Positions 35,520 through 48,528 of a stretch of DNA of 64,000 nucleotides are shown piece by piece. The first letter of the stretch is position 1; each line of letters starts with the position of its first letter. Made by a program: the position numbers and the translations under genes. Below the pieces are notes generated by a model. The model did no database searches. It saw only the letters and a program-made list of their open reading frames with translations, and had not been told where the DNA came from. This stretch comes from Centrapalus pauciflorus (Eukaryota > Streptophyta > Magnoliopsida > Asterales > Asteraceae). Location of the stretch: assembly GCA_020465985.1 (NCBI GenBank), contig JAANYP010001807.1, forward strand, positions 154,585-218,584, given 5' to 3'.

Positions 35520-36589
35520 GTATTTGTTGGATGTTCAGCAGTTTCCAAGGCCTACAGAGTATACAATCCCAGAAGAAAGTTGGTAGATGAAACTATCAAT
35601 GTTACATTTGAAGAATCTACAAATTCTTCACTACAAGTCGATTCTAAATCAGTTTTAGGAGACTTCAGCTTTGATGAACTTCTACACCCAAATGCTAAAG
35701 ATAAAGTCTTCAAAGCTTCCACTTCCTCCAGAGTGGAACCTGCTACTCACAGTGGACATGATGATGACTATATTGGTTCATCCTATGTAAATAAGTGCAC
35801 TAATATAGTTGTTGTGTCATGTCTAAAACCAATAAATGTTGATTTTCTAGAATCTTCCACTGATGTGTTCAACACCAATGACACTCCCTCAATTGGACAA
35901 ACTCAAAATGGCAGTGTGTCTAATGATCTATAAGGGTGTTCTACTGGTGTTCAATATCAAGAAGAATCTTTATTGAAACATGATCCTAAGTGGACCAGAA
36001 GTCACCCAAATGAGCAAATAATAGGTGACATCAATAAAGGTGGGCAAACAAGGTGGGATACTTTTGGAAATTTTTGTATTTTTGCAAGTTTTGTATCCCT
36101 TATGGAGCCAAAGAATATTGATGAAGCATCAAAAGATGCTATTTGGATCAATGTCATGCCAGAAGAACTCAATCAGTTTGAGAGGAACAAAATATGGAAG
36201 CTGGTCCTTATGCCTGAAGGAAAAAATATAATTGGTACCAAATGGGTGTTCAGGAATAAGATGGATGAGCAAGGTCATGTCATTAGAAATAAGATAAGAC
36301 TGGTTGCTCAAGGGTGTTGGCAAGAAGAAGGAATTGATTATGATGAAACATTTGCTCCTGTTCTTAAAGAAAGTCAAATTAGACATTATGTTTGTTAAAA
36401 TATATGTGGTTGACATTATATTTGGCTCTACTGATTAACAGTTATGCAAGAATTTTTCACAGCTCATGAAATCTAAATATGAAATGAGTATGATGGGTGA
36501 ACTTACATTCTTTCTAGGATTACGGGTTAAACAAACTTCCAATGGAATTTTTGTAAATCAAAGAAAGTATACACTAGTCTTTTAAAAAA
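35520..36589 (+). pseudogene. pol: Copia-3 pol, integrase C-terminus to RT
   Basis: Reads from the integrase tail (SKAYRVYNPRRK, DETINVTFEE) through the linker to the RT start (IIGTKWVFRNKMDEQGH). A stop lies at 35931. Near 36360 about 290 bases present in Copia-4 are missing, so the reading jumps from FAPV to the residues just before the catalytic motif, which has also mutated (YVVD instead of YVDD). The frame is lost around the deletion. It ends in an A-rich run where Copia-4 inserted. Confidence 0.8.
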
Positions 36590-36594
36590 AATTT

Positions 36595-37707
36595 AGGCAC
36601 AAAAAGGCCTCAGTCAAACCTGCTCTACATCTTAGGGGGAGATTTTTAATCAAACCTGTCTAACGCACTTAAAGGTATAATTTAAGGCATGTTTATGCCT
36701 TATTGAAACCTGGAAAGTGATTTGCAATATAAGCCAAAATTGTTTACCCTGTTGCATTCGTTGCAACTAAGGCAGATTGCCCAGATGTTCATTCTGTTGA
36801 ACATGCTGGACATAAACTGTCTATGCTGCTCTACTCTGATGAACAGCTTGGACAAATTCTAAGTGTTTAGTTCCTTGGGAACAGACCTGTTCTTTGTGCA
36901 CATGCTAAACACTTTATGGAATATGTTTCCAAGTCCTCATGTAGTGTTTTGGACTACAAGATCAGTTTACATAGTCGAAGACGAAGTGGAAAACAAAAGA
37001 TGCAAAAGTTGTCTACGCTGTTCTGTTACATGAAGACAAAGTCGATATTTGAAATGGGTGACAAACCATTTCTTATACCAAAATAGCCTTAACAAAAGAT
37101 GAAAGATTCAAAGTTGACATTCCTCTTTTGGTTAAAGCCTTCTGCAACAGAGACAAAAAAAAAAGACAAAACATCTGCCACATGAAGACAAGTCTGCTTT
37201 ATCAGAATGTGCAGAAAAGTTGTTTTGTCTTTTTGGAAACACATCCCACTATCTCATCGTCCAATGACGAAGGTTCACTGAGATTCTCAGCGAGAGTATA
37301 AAAGGAAGCTTCTAAGGATTGTGAGATAACCAAGAGTGAGAAATTCAGATCGTGCATTGAAGTGTGTTTTTCCATGCATGCAAGTCTGCTTGAATAAAAC
37401 AGTAACGTGTGTCCAAGCTGTTCTTATTCAAGTTGTCTATCTGTGTCTTGTAAACAATGAGTTCATCTTTGTGAGTGTCTTCAGTGTATCTAGTCTGAGT
37501 GTGTCCTAGACCAGTTAAACATCGGTTGTATCTGTCATCTCAACTTGAACCTTTCCGCAGTCAAGCTTGTTTGTAATTAACCTTTCCACAGTCAAGCTTT
37601 TTTGTAATTAACACTTGTCATCTCAGTTAAGTTTTAATTAGTTGTATTCACCCCCCCCCCCTCTACAGCTTAGAACAATACACTAGGGAAACCTTTTGGG
37701 ACCTACA
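36595..37707 (+). repeat. 5' LTR of Copia-4 (terminal TGTT missing)
   Basis: Aligns with 48862-49976 except for the missing first four bases. TATAAAAGG at 37297-37305. A C-run at about 37651-37661 precedes the end at GGGACCTACA. Contains repeated AACCTTTCCGCAGTCAAGCT-like units near 37550-37605, present once in the other LTR. Confidence 0.85.
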
Positions 37708-37709
37708 AC

Positions 37710-37721
37710 TGGTATGAGAGC
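37710..37721 (+). other. Primer binding site of Copia-4
   Basis: TGGTATGAGAGC, two bases after the LTR: the tRNA-Met site with one substitution. Confidence 0.8.
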
Positions 37722-37769
37722 AGATAGAGTGTGTGTCAACTCAAGATCTCTCATTCTCCCTACTTTCCC

Positions 37770-40457
37770 ATGGACAACAGTGTTGCCAGTTCCTCCTCAT
37801 ACTATGACAATGGTTCTATGGCCAAACTCCCCAAGTTCAATCATTAAAACATTTCTGGTTAGAAGTGCAGAATGATGCTCTACTTAGAGAATCAGGATGT
37901 ACAACTGCCAGAGATAGTAATGGAGGGTCGTCCCTATGTGCCAACCTCTGTTACTACTATCACTCCTACTGCTGAAGGAGCTGCCCCTGAGATCAAAACC
38001 TTTGAAATGGCCAAAGCTCAATGGTCTGATGAAGACAATAGGCTGGTTGCTCTAGATGCAAAAGCCAGGAACAACCTGGTCATTTCTCTTCCTCATGATG
38101 TGTTCAAACAGGTTGAGAAAATGAAGACTACTAAGGAGATGTGGGATACTTTGTGTACCGTCTATGATGGTCCCACTATCACACTGGATAACAGGATCAA
38201 CAATCTTGTTAGACAGTATGAACTCTTCTTTGCAAAGCCAAAGGAGTCTCTCACAGAAACCTATACCAGGTTCACTGCTCTAATCAATGATCTCAAAGCT
38301 GTTGGAATCACCAAGGACAGCCTAACTCTGGTAAACAAATCCTTGGACATCCTGCCTGAAGAATGGAATTGTTTTTCTACTATCCTAAGAAATTCAGGCA
38401 CCATCAAAGGTATGGATCTTGTAAATCTGTATGGATCCTTACTAAATGATGAGCAGTCAAGGCAACTATTAAAGAAATGCCTTGGAAATCTCTTAAGAGG
38501 TGCTGCCTTAGTGGCCAGCGTGAGACAACCTGCTGGTTAGGTGTGTAATGTGTTCACACAACCTGATCAACAGGCTGATGATGAAACGGGAGAAATGTCT
38601 GAGGAGGAAGACTGTGAAGATCTTGCTGAATTAGATTATGAGCAAATGATTGCAATGCATGTCAGAAAACTCAAAAAGAAGAGGTTTGGTGGAAGAATGC
38701 TGCAGAAGAAATCAGGTGCCATCAAAAAGAAGGCATTTGATAAATCCAAGGCTGAGTGCTTTAAATGTGGAAAAACAGGCCATATAGCTGCTGACTGTGT
38801 GTCTAAAGTTGTTGGCTCATCATCCAAACCATTCAACACAAACAGGGACGATGGCTACAGGGTTAAGAACTTAATGGCCATGGCTAAGCTGAGGAAGTTG
38901 GAAGACTCAGTGGCTTTTAACAAACAAAAGGGACTTATGGCTGAGACATGTGACTGGGAGGTATCTGACTCATCATCTGATGAAGAAGATAACAACTGTC
39001 TGATGGCCAACATTGATGTCCCATCTATAAGCAACTTCAAACAAGACCTGGCTGAAGCTGAGGCTCTCAATAGCTTTAAAAACTGGAACCCAACAATGAT
39101 GTATAAGGTAAAAATTTTATGGCTTACATTTCTGATGAAAAACTTAAGATGTTTGAATATCTGCTTGTTGATCTAAAAGCTGCTATTGAGAAGCACAATG
39201 TTTTGTTGTCTGAAATCTCCAAGCTAAAAACTAATCTTGAAATAAAAACTAGTAAACTGGACAGCTTCCATAAGTTGGAAGCTGAACTTGATGAATTAAA
39301 AAACATCAGTTCCATTTTATTAGAAGAAAAGAGAGAAACAAACACAAAACATGCCAAGCTTCAAAAGATTGTTGACTCTTGGTGCCAATCTACACAAAAA
39401 GTCAGTCATTGTATCAGTCAACAGATCCCTGCTAAAATTCAAGCCTATCTTGGAGGGGATCTTGACAAAGCAGCTTCAATTGTTGAGACAAATAATCTAA
39501 AAATTGACTTATCCACTCTTGGTGAGCTTCCAAGCACTTGTGTGAAAAAGCTCCGAAAAAACTTATTATGGAATGTGTTCTCCATCAAATCAGTATGCTA
39601 AGTGCTCAGCTGGTTCACACAAGCAAAATAAGGGAAAACAAGCTCAAGCTGCAGCTGTGGACAGTAAACCTGTTAACAAAACAGGCTCTGGGTCTAAAGC
39701 TGATGGTAAGAGACCTGTTAATCCCTTTGATGCTGATCACTTTGAGAAAAAGTTTTCAAAAGGTAAGCAGTCTGCTTTCAACAGGGGTAAGTCTCATGCT
39801 GAAAGTAAATCCGCTGTGATTCCAAATAAGTTTTGAAATCATAGTGGAAAATTTGTTATAAATCAAGGTAAGTCTTTCAAAACCAAAAGTAGTGATTTTG
39901 TTGATAGGCAACATCCATCACATCTCAGTAAGGGCAAAGGCAAAGTCATTGCTCAACCTGAGAAATTTGGGAATAAGCTTCCCAAACCAGCAGGTGGTCA
40001 AAGACCAATCAAACTTCCTATATTTGATAACTGTCCTCCTAAAAAGAGGATAAAGAATACAGGTAAAGCTGTTCCCATTGTGCCTTTCACTCAGAGTGTT
40101 AAGTCTTCTAAAAATAGTAATAAGTTTGCTAAACCTGCTGAGAAGCCCAACAAAAATGCTTCAGAATGTGTTTCTGGAAGTACTTCTTCCAAAAAGGCCA
40201 AAAAGAGAAAATCCTATATATGTGGGAAGAAGACACATATGGCCAAAGACAGTCCTGAAACTGAGGACATGAGGCTTGTTGACTCTGCTAGTTCCAACAT
40301 TGCAAAAACTAGCAGTGTTGGAAGTAATATGGTCAATGAGGATAGTATCCAAGCTGATACAATCCAAATAGGAAATATTAGTGTTGATATTACTGGTCCA
40401 TCAACCAATGTTGATGAAGTAGGAGCTCATCCCTGTGATGAGTCCCCCAAAAAGTAA
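37770..40457 (+). pseudogene. gag: Copia-4 gag, extended, broken
   Basis: ATG 37770 (MDNSVASSSSYYDNG) with in-frame stops at 37845, 37860 and 38538, frame changes near 39110 and 39570, and a stop at 39834; the same frame then runs to TAA 40455-40457. A copia gag core lies at 37870-38460 (TKEMWDTLCTVYDGP), CCHC CFKCGKTGHIAADC at about residue 330, a coiled coil at 39120-39400, and a second knuckle near 40210-40260 that has lost its first and last cysteines (YICGKKTHMAKDSP). Same plan as the Copia-2 and Copia-5 gags. Confidence 0.82.
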
Positions 40458-43400
40458 CTAATATTTTCCCATCACACTCTGCAGGTCAAACAACCATCCC
40501 AGGTTTGGTACTTGAACAGCGGCTGCTCAGGGCACATGACAGGTTGAAAGGATCTTCAAGCTGGTGCTGCAGTATTCAAAAGAGTAGCCTATGTGTCTGG
40601 GCTGAAACACAATCTTGTAAGCATAAGTCACCAGTGTGAAGCTGGTTACAAGGTTAACTTTGATGAGCACCTGGGTTACATATTGGATTCCGAAGGCAAA
40701 GTTGTGTTGTGTGCACAAAGGAAGAAAGGCGTATATGTTGTGGACATGAAATCTGCTGATCCCACAACTGAAACCTGCTTTATCTCCGGAAGCAATGAAC
40801 TGGTTATGGCACAAAAGGCTATCACACATGAACTTCAAGAATATCAACAAACTCTGTAAGAAAGAGTTGGTATCAGGTTTGCCTTCTATAACCTTTGTCA
40901 AGGATAAACGTTGCACAACCTGTGAGAAAGGTAAGTAGAGAAAAACATCTTTTAAATCTAAGCATAATTTCTCTATTGATACTCCTCTCTTCTTAATCCA
41001 CATTGACTTGTTTGGACCAGTCAGTGTCCCAAGTCTAGGAGGTAGAAGATACACTCTAGTAATGGTTGATGAGTTCTCCAAGTTTAAATGGGTGATCTTT
41101 CTGAAGAGCATATGAGAGGCTGCTAGAGAAATCATTCAATTTATCAAAAAGATGGAGATGCTGAACTCTGCTCAAGTTAAGCAGCTTAGAAGTGACCATG
41201 GTACTGAATTCATAAACAGTGTTCTTAAGGACTTCTGTGAAGAAAGAGGGATTTGACAAAACTTTTCAGCTGTAAGAACTCCACAAAAAAATGGAGTTGC
41301 TGAAAGGAGAAACAGAGCTCTTATTGAAGCTGCTAGAACCGTGTTGTGTGCGTCAAGTTTACCTTCATCATTCTGGGCTGAAGCTGTCAACATTGCCTGC
41401 TTCACTGCTTCATTCTGGGCTGAAGCTGTCCATGTGTTTGGAAGTCCCTGCTTCATTCTGAATCAGAGGGACCAGCTAGAAAAAATTGAACCCAAAGCCG
41501 ATGAAGGTGTGTTTCTTGGATATTTAGCTATCTCCAAAGCCTACAGAGTGTACAACTACAAAAGAAAGGTGATCGATGAATCTATCAATGTCACCTTTGA
41601 GGAGACTAGGAGTGCTTACACCAAAGCTGTTCCTGAATTAGTTTCAGGAGAGTTCAACTTTGATGATATCATGCATTCCGTTAATGAAGTAAAGGACTCA
41701 AAAGCTTCCACTACACCCAGAGTGGAACCTGTTAACCACGATGGACATGATGATGACTATGTTGATACACCTTGTATGAGTAAGTGTACTGATATAATTT
41801 CAACACCATGTCCTGAACCAATCAATGCTGATTTTCCTGTACCCTATGCTGATATGTTCAACAATAGAGAGTCATGTTCAACAAGAGAAGAGGCTCAAGA
41901 TAACAGTGTGTCTGAAAATCTTGAAAGCTGTTCAACAGGACCTGTTGTAGATGCAAATGACACAGGAGAATCTTCATTGAGGCAAGATCCTAAGTGGATC
42001 AGCTGTCACCCCAATGATCAAATAATTAGTGACATCAACAAAGGTGTGCAAACAAGATGGGACAGCTTAGGAAACTTTTGTATGTTTTCTAGCTTTCTGT
42101 CCGTGATGGAGCCTAAGAATGTGGATGAAGCACCAAAAGATGCCAATTGGATCACTGCCATGCAAGAAGAGCTTAATCAGTTTGAGAGAAACAAAGTATG
42201 GAAGTTTGTCCCTGCTCCTAAAGGTAAAACAATAATTGGCACTAAATGGGTTTTCAGGAACAAAATGGATGAGCAAGGTCATGTTAATAGAAATAAGGCA
42301 AGACTGGTTGCTCAAGGCTACAGATAGGAAGAAGGCATTGACTATAATGAAACATTTGCTCCAATGGCCAGGTTAGAAGCAATTCGTTTGTTTTAGCCTA
42401 TGCTGCCCACAAGAGTGTGAAGGTATTTCAAATGGATGTAAAGAGTGCAGTTTTGAATGGAAAGCTGCAAGAAGAAGTGTATGTCAAGCAGCCTCCAAGT
42501 TTTCAAAATGAACATCCCAGGTTTTGTCTATAAGTTGGACAAAGCCCTCTATGGTCTAAAACAAGCCCCTAGATCCTGGTATGACACTCTAGCTGATTTC
42601 CTTATGAGCAATGGTCATTCCAGAGGTAAAATGGATACCACATTGTTCATGAAGAAGGTGAAGTCTGATATTATGTTTGTTCAAATTTATGTGGATAACA
42701 TAATATCTGGTTCTACTAATGAGCAGTTATGCAAGAATTTTTCACTACTCATGAAATCAAAATATGAAATGAGTATGATGTGTGAACTTACTTTCATTCT
42801 AGGATTACAGGTTAAACAAACCTCAAATAAAATTTTCATAAATCAAAGAAAGTACACTTTAGATCTTTTGAAAAAGTTTAAATTTGATCAAAGTTCTCCT
42901 ATCAAAACCACAATGGCAACCATTGTAAAGTTGGATGCTGATACCAATGGAAAAGTTGTTCCAACAACAGCTTACAGAGGCATGATTGGGAGCTTGCTAT
43001 ATATAACTGCAAGTAGACCAAATATTATGTTTGCTACCTGTTTACGTTCTAGGTTTCAAGCTGATCCTAAGGATTCACATCTAGCTGCTGTAAAAAGAAT
43101 CTGCTGATACCTTAAGGGTACACCAGGTTTGGATCTTTTGTATCCCAAAGACTCAAGTCTTGAGCTAACAGGATATTCAGATTCTGATTTTGTAGGATGT
43201 AGGCTAGACAGAAAAAGCACAACAGGTGGATGTCAACTCCTTGGTGGTAAGTTGATCAGTTGGTGTAGAAAGAAGCACAACTCAGTTTCTTCTTCTACTG
43301 CTGAAGCTGAGTATATTGCTGTTGGAAGCTGCTGTGGGCAGATTCTATGGATGCAGCATCAGCTTGAAGACTATGGGCTTGTATATAGGAAGACTCCTGT

Positions 43401-43635
43401 TCTGTGTGATAATACAAGTTCCATAGATATCTCCAACAATCCAGTATTTCATTCCATAACAAAGCATATAGAAGTCAGACATCATTTCATTAGGAATCAC
43501 ATCTAGAAAGGTAATGAGGAGGTAACTTTTATTTCCACAGATGAACAGCTTGCAGACATTTTCCCCAAGCCTCTTGATGAAAACAGGTTTAATTATCTTG
43601 TAAGCAAGCTGCCCATGTTAAACAAAAGTGACTAA
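40458..43635 (+). pseudogene. pol: Copia-4 pol, broken
   Basis: Continues in the gag frame after the UAA. The protease motif reads LNSGCS, so the catalytic aspartate is asparagine. Integrase (IDLFGPVSV, QLRSDHGTEF, PQKNGVAERRNR) has several stops. At 41368-41430 the words for SFWAEAV occur twice, 42 bases apart, and the segment that normally follows is missing up to HVFGSPCFIL. RT has its motif changed to YVDN (about 42691-42702). RNase H (DSDFVGC, STAEAEYIAV) ends with KSD-stop at 43633-43635. Dead: protease, integrase and RT are each damaged. Confidence 0.85.
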
Positions 43636-44280
43636 GTGTCCTTAATGCTCTAAGGAATCATATGTCTCAAACTGCTCAGGTTCCTCAGAACAGCTTAGAC
43701 AGAACAGGCTATGCTTGTTCTACACTTAGCCAATTTCTGAAAGCTTGGACAGCTTGGGCGTATAACAGGTTTGATAATATCAATTTTCACTTCAAACATG
43801 TTCGGTTGATCAAATCTCCAACCTGCTCACTCTCTCAATTTGTCATACAAGACATTGTCTTGTAACCTGATCAGCTATTGAACATAACCTGTTCTTATAT
43901 AGCTGCACAGGTTGAATGAACAGCTTGAGGCGTGAAACAGCTTGTGATGAAACCTGCTCATCACAGGTTTGAACAACAGCTTTAAACATCAGTTTTAATT
44001 ATCTTTCTTCATAATTAAGTTACTTAAATTATGTATTTGTTTAACTTAATTACCTATGGATAATGTGTGTTAACGTGTGTTAGTGACTAAAAGGGTTCAA
44101 GTGGTCTAACAACCGTTCTGACATGGACAACCGTTCCGTTTTTAGTCAAAGAACATTTCAAATCAACCGCCCAAACCTTTCTCTCTCCTACCCACTCACA
44201 TTTGAATCCTATAAATACACCCTATACTGTTTCATCTTCTTTTTTCTCTACTGCTACCATAACTACTGAAAGAACCCTAA
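43636..44280 (+). promoter_or_regulatory. Pol / post-pol spacer of Copia-4 with internal promoter
   Basis: The first 350 bases are full of GAACAGCTT / AACCTGTTC words in both orientations. Then a plant-type core promoter: CTATAAATA at 44209-44217, followed 12-35 bases later by a pyrimidine patch (TTCATCTTCTTTTTTCTCTAC). The post-pol reading starts about 100 bases below the TATA box. Confidence 0.6.
44209..44217 (+). promoter_or_regulatory. Internal TATA box of Copia-4
   Basis: CTATAAATA in a CT-rich context. It corresponds to CTATATATA at 51283-51291 in Copia-3, with similar flanks (CAAGTGG(G)TCT, then CGTTCTGAC, upstream). Confidence 0.6.
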
Positions 44281-44296
44281 ATCGACTAAGTGTCCA

Positions 44297-47200
44297 GTGC
44301 TAGTATTTCCACTACTCCAAAAATGGCTCACCAAAACAACCCTTTGCTTCAACTATTTCGTTGGTAAGGATGCTGAGAAACACCCCTCTGTTACCACGAC
44401 GCTAACCCTGAAACCCACAAACTACATTGCAAATCTAACCATTCCCAAAAACTACGTGGGGAAGGGTTATGGAAACATGGAGGAGTTTCTGAAGGTTCAC
44501 CCCCTACACTATGCCATGACTACATCTCCTGGTGTCGTGTACCAGGAAATGGTGTATGAATTTTGGTACACTTGTGCTTACGATCCAGCGACAAAAATCA
44601 TCAGGGGAACCACTCTCAATGGGACTCAGACCATTGAGATAACTACGGATCTCATCAGGGAAGTTCTTCATCTTCTTGTGCCTGAAACATATGACCAACC
44701 ACAGCCTGAGAATGATCAGATGGGAAATCTGCTACGTTTCTGTGGTGTAGCAGAACCCAAGGTTGGAGCCACTCTGTTCAGAAGGGATCTATCACCGACC
44801 TACATCTTTCTATTTGCCTATGTGGTGATGTGCTTCAGCAGCAAAGTTGGTTCTTTTGACCAGCTTAGCCGTGATGAAATCCCAATAGTCCTACAGCTTG
44901 TGGATGGGACTACGCTGAACATGGCTCGTTGGATTTTTGTGAATTTGAGTAACTTGGTATAGCAGGAAAAACACCCAGCTGCTGTCAGATATCCAAGGTT
45001 TCTGAGGCTCATATTCTAGCATGTTTGTGGTGAGCACCTATACAACTCTCAGCCCCTATTACTTACTGCTGCATTCCCAATAATTGGGAATAGAGTTTTC
45101 TACACTCATGTTCTTCCCAATGAACCTCCTCTCTCTACACCAATGAGGAGGTTGCTTGGCATGATGAAAGGACCCTCTGCTGTGAGGGTGGATCCAGTGA
45201 TTTCCCAAAGGAAAATCCAAATCCAGGCCCAAAGTTGTCAAAAGGGTCCTGGAATCAACTCAAGCTGAGCCTGTCCGCAAAAAGGCTAAAACAGCTAAGT
45301 TAAAGTCTGCCCATTCAGCCTCCGTGGCTGAGGGGGAGCAGACTTCTCACCCCGGTTCATCTGTTAAACCTAAAGCCTTTATGGCTGGTGCCTTTGTGGC
45401 ACCTGAGACTATGGAATAGGGTAACCCCTTGTTTCTGACCTAGTCTCACCACCAGTTCAAACACAACTCCCTGCTACTTCTCCTAAATCCCCCGCAATGT
45501 CACAATACTCAAGGAGAAAATCATTAGCTAGGAAGAAACCACCTACCTAAACTAGCCCCTCCTACTCCTCTCAACAGGAGACAGTTGAAAACGAAGCAAA
45601 CCATGGTGCCTCTCCTATTTTGGGAGAAGGTCCAGCGTCATTAGAGCAGGCTTCACTCCAACCTGAGTCCACCCAGAGTCAGCCTAGACCCTCTGGTTCC
45701 TCCCAACAGAAACCAGTTGTGCATAAGGAGACTACCACATCATATATCCCAGCCTCCCAACAGGCTAAGGATATTGAAAGACAGGAGTCCACTCCACTCC
45801 ACACTGAGTCCACACAGTCTCCACCTCATACTTCTCTAACACAACCTGAGTCTGCACGGGGTGCCAAACCTGCTGGAATACACCATCCAGTAGATCAGCC
45901 TCAAACTTCTGCTCCTACTGATGCAGCTGTTATACACCCAACAGCTACTGAAGGACCAACCTCCCAAGCTGATGAACCACAGGGAACAGACCATCCCTCT
46001 GGTGAAGCTGCCCCTCAAATGCAAACTCCATCAGCAGGTTTCACCACTGCTGATGTTGAAATGCACATCCCATCTCCCCATGATGAATCTCTTATAAACC
46101 AAGGTGCTGCTGAGGGAACCACCCCAGGTCTTGATGAAGGTGTTGCAACACAAGCAGCATCTAAGAGGCCACCATCTCCTACACATTTTCCTCATGATGC
46201 AGAAACAGCCATTGCTGAAGGATCCATTGACCCTTCTAAGGTGGGCCATCTTACTTATGCCCAGGCTATGGAACTTCCCTCCAAAGTATCCCTATCATCC
46301 CTCACACATCCTCAAACACCTACCTCATCTTCATCCCATTCTCATTCTTCACCGTCCACACAATCAAAACAGTCAACCCATAGTCCTCAATCCCCCAAAG
46401 ATCTTCTTTTGAATGATCAGGTCTCTTTGCTGACCAACAAAGTTGGTTCTTTGGAAAACTCCATGACCTCCCTACCATCCATCATCTTAGACTCTGTGTC
46501 TACACAGCTAAAAGGATTCTTTGATTTGTTCAAGAATTCCTTTCTAATCCCTCCTCAAGCTGATCAATCCTCACCGCTGCTTGCACTCACTGCACAGCTG
46601 CAAACTATCTCCACTACCCTTTCCTCTATTCTTTCCACTCAACAGGACTCTGTGTCCTCCATGGCAGCCATCTCCCAACAACTGTCCACTCCCCTAAACT
46701 CTTGCACAAATATCCTTCCTTCTACATTAGCCAGCTTAAACACTCTAATAGTCTCTCTGTCCAATTCTGTGTCATCAAACCTTGATGATGTGCAAGACTC
46801 ACTTGAACTACATCTTGCGTAGCTTCAAAGTTTGTTGTTCACAGCTTCTGACAGGGTAACCCTCTCTAAGCTGTCCTCTATTGCTGTTGCTCAATCTACC
46901 TCTCTTCAGACCTGCCTTACCCAGCTTGCAGAGGTTAAGGACAACCTGGCTTTCTTAGTGCATAGCCTGGTTGGCCCCAAACCTACTGCCAAAACTGCTG
47001 ATATGCCTGCTGAATTTGTTTCTCCAGGCAGACCACATGTTGAAGGCTATGTGCCATCTCCTTCAAATGGGGAGAAGTTATCAGCCTCAAAGACCAAGTC
47101 TAAGGGGGAGAAATCTTCTTCTCCTTCTAAGGAGAAATAAACGTCTGTTGGTCAAGCAGCAGGTGCATCACAAACAGGTCCTACAGGTCCCACTGAGGAT

Positions 47201-48528
47201 GTCTCCCACCAAATTGAAGCTACTCAGACTGGATCTCCAAACTTTGCACAATCTAAGGGGGAGGAATCCATTCCTGGGGACAGGCCAAGCAGAAGGAGAC
47301 ATCTGATACTTGAACAAGAAGAAGAAGAAGAGGAAGAGGATCCTAAAGCTGTTCCAACTACAACAGCTAATGGGAAGAAGAAAGCATCAATAGACCCTGA
47401 CTATCTTAAAGCTGCTCAACTGAATTTGACAAGGCCAGAGCTAAAGAAATGGGTGTCTCTATGGAGACTTATTATGAATACAAATAAGAACAACTCTAAG
47501 CCCTTGAAAAACTAAGGAAAGAAGAAGCCTCTGCCAAAGCTGCAAGGACTTTTGCATTCAAGGAGACAAGTAAAATCAAAATGCCTTCTTTGGATGTCCA
47601 AAAGAAATTGCTAGAGGCTGCTAGAGAGTCAGTGACTGAGAAGGAAGGTGAAAAGGAACAGGGTGCTCAGGTCTCTATGATCAAGTCTAAGCAAGCATCC
47701 TCCTCTGCAAGAGCCCAGATTCACTTTGACAAACTGGCAAGGAAAAAGTTCTTTGATGTTGCGAACAAAAGACTTGCTAGGGAACCAATTGTCAAAGTTG
47801 TTCCCATTTCAAGAAAAGGCAAACAGTGGAAGTTACAGATAACCAGAAAGGGTGCTGAAGGTCCAAAACTGGAAGCATATGAACACACTGACGTTGCACA
47901 AATGAGATTCAGAGAATGGAGACAATTGGCAGTTGCCCTAAGCCAGTCTAAGTGTGAAACTGCTAAGACTATCATGGCATATGTCAAAAAGTTAATGGAA
48001 AGAGTGAAGGATATTTGCCTGATCACTATAGAACAAATCTAGGGTACCTCAGTGGTTTCACCCAAGATAAAGGCCAAGAGAAGAAGAAAGGACACAGAGC
48101 TGGAAGAGCTCCTGATAATGATTGACCAAGGTGATGTAGCCGGGGAAATCAAAGGAGTAGATCACATCCTGCCCAAGGGAGTGGAACATGAGGAGGATAA
48201 GCAGATTGAAGAACCTGAGCTGGGGGTATTTTTTGTAGATCCCCTTACAAAGAAAATGTGCTTCCAAAGAGCATCAGATTTGCACAAGGTTGGTCTTAAA
48301 CAGCTCATTGCCTTTAGACTTGCTAACTCCTTTAGGCAATCTGTAAAATTGAGAGCAGCTATTTGGGATCAGCTCAGGGGTTTTTATGAGAGAGGAGAGC
48401 TTCAACATCCCAACTTCATGTTCCTAAGAGTTGAAATGGAGGAAATGGATGAAACCAGGGAACAGCTTGAAGAAATGTTCGAAGAAGGAGTGCCACCACA
48501 GCTTGGAGGTCCATCTGCTACTGAGTAG
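44297..48528 (+). pseudogene. Copia-4 post-pol ORF, broken
   Basis: Same product as the Copia-1 ORF, with its N-terminus present. Likely start near the ATG at 44323, followed by a frame change near 44355, then KNYVGKGYGNMEEFLKVHPL and FWYTCAYDP, a segment that must lie left of the window in Copia-1. Stops or frame changes at 44960, about 45018, about 45220, 45417, about 45548, 46818, 47138, about 47440 and 48040 break it. The C-terminal domain (47580-48528; FFVDPLTKKMCFQRASDLHK) is well conserved. It supplies the missing N-terminal part needed to describe the family protein, about 1400 residues in all. Confidence 0.8.
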
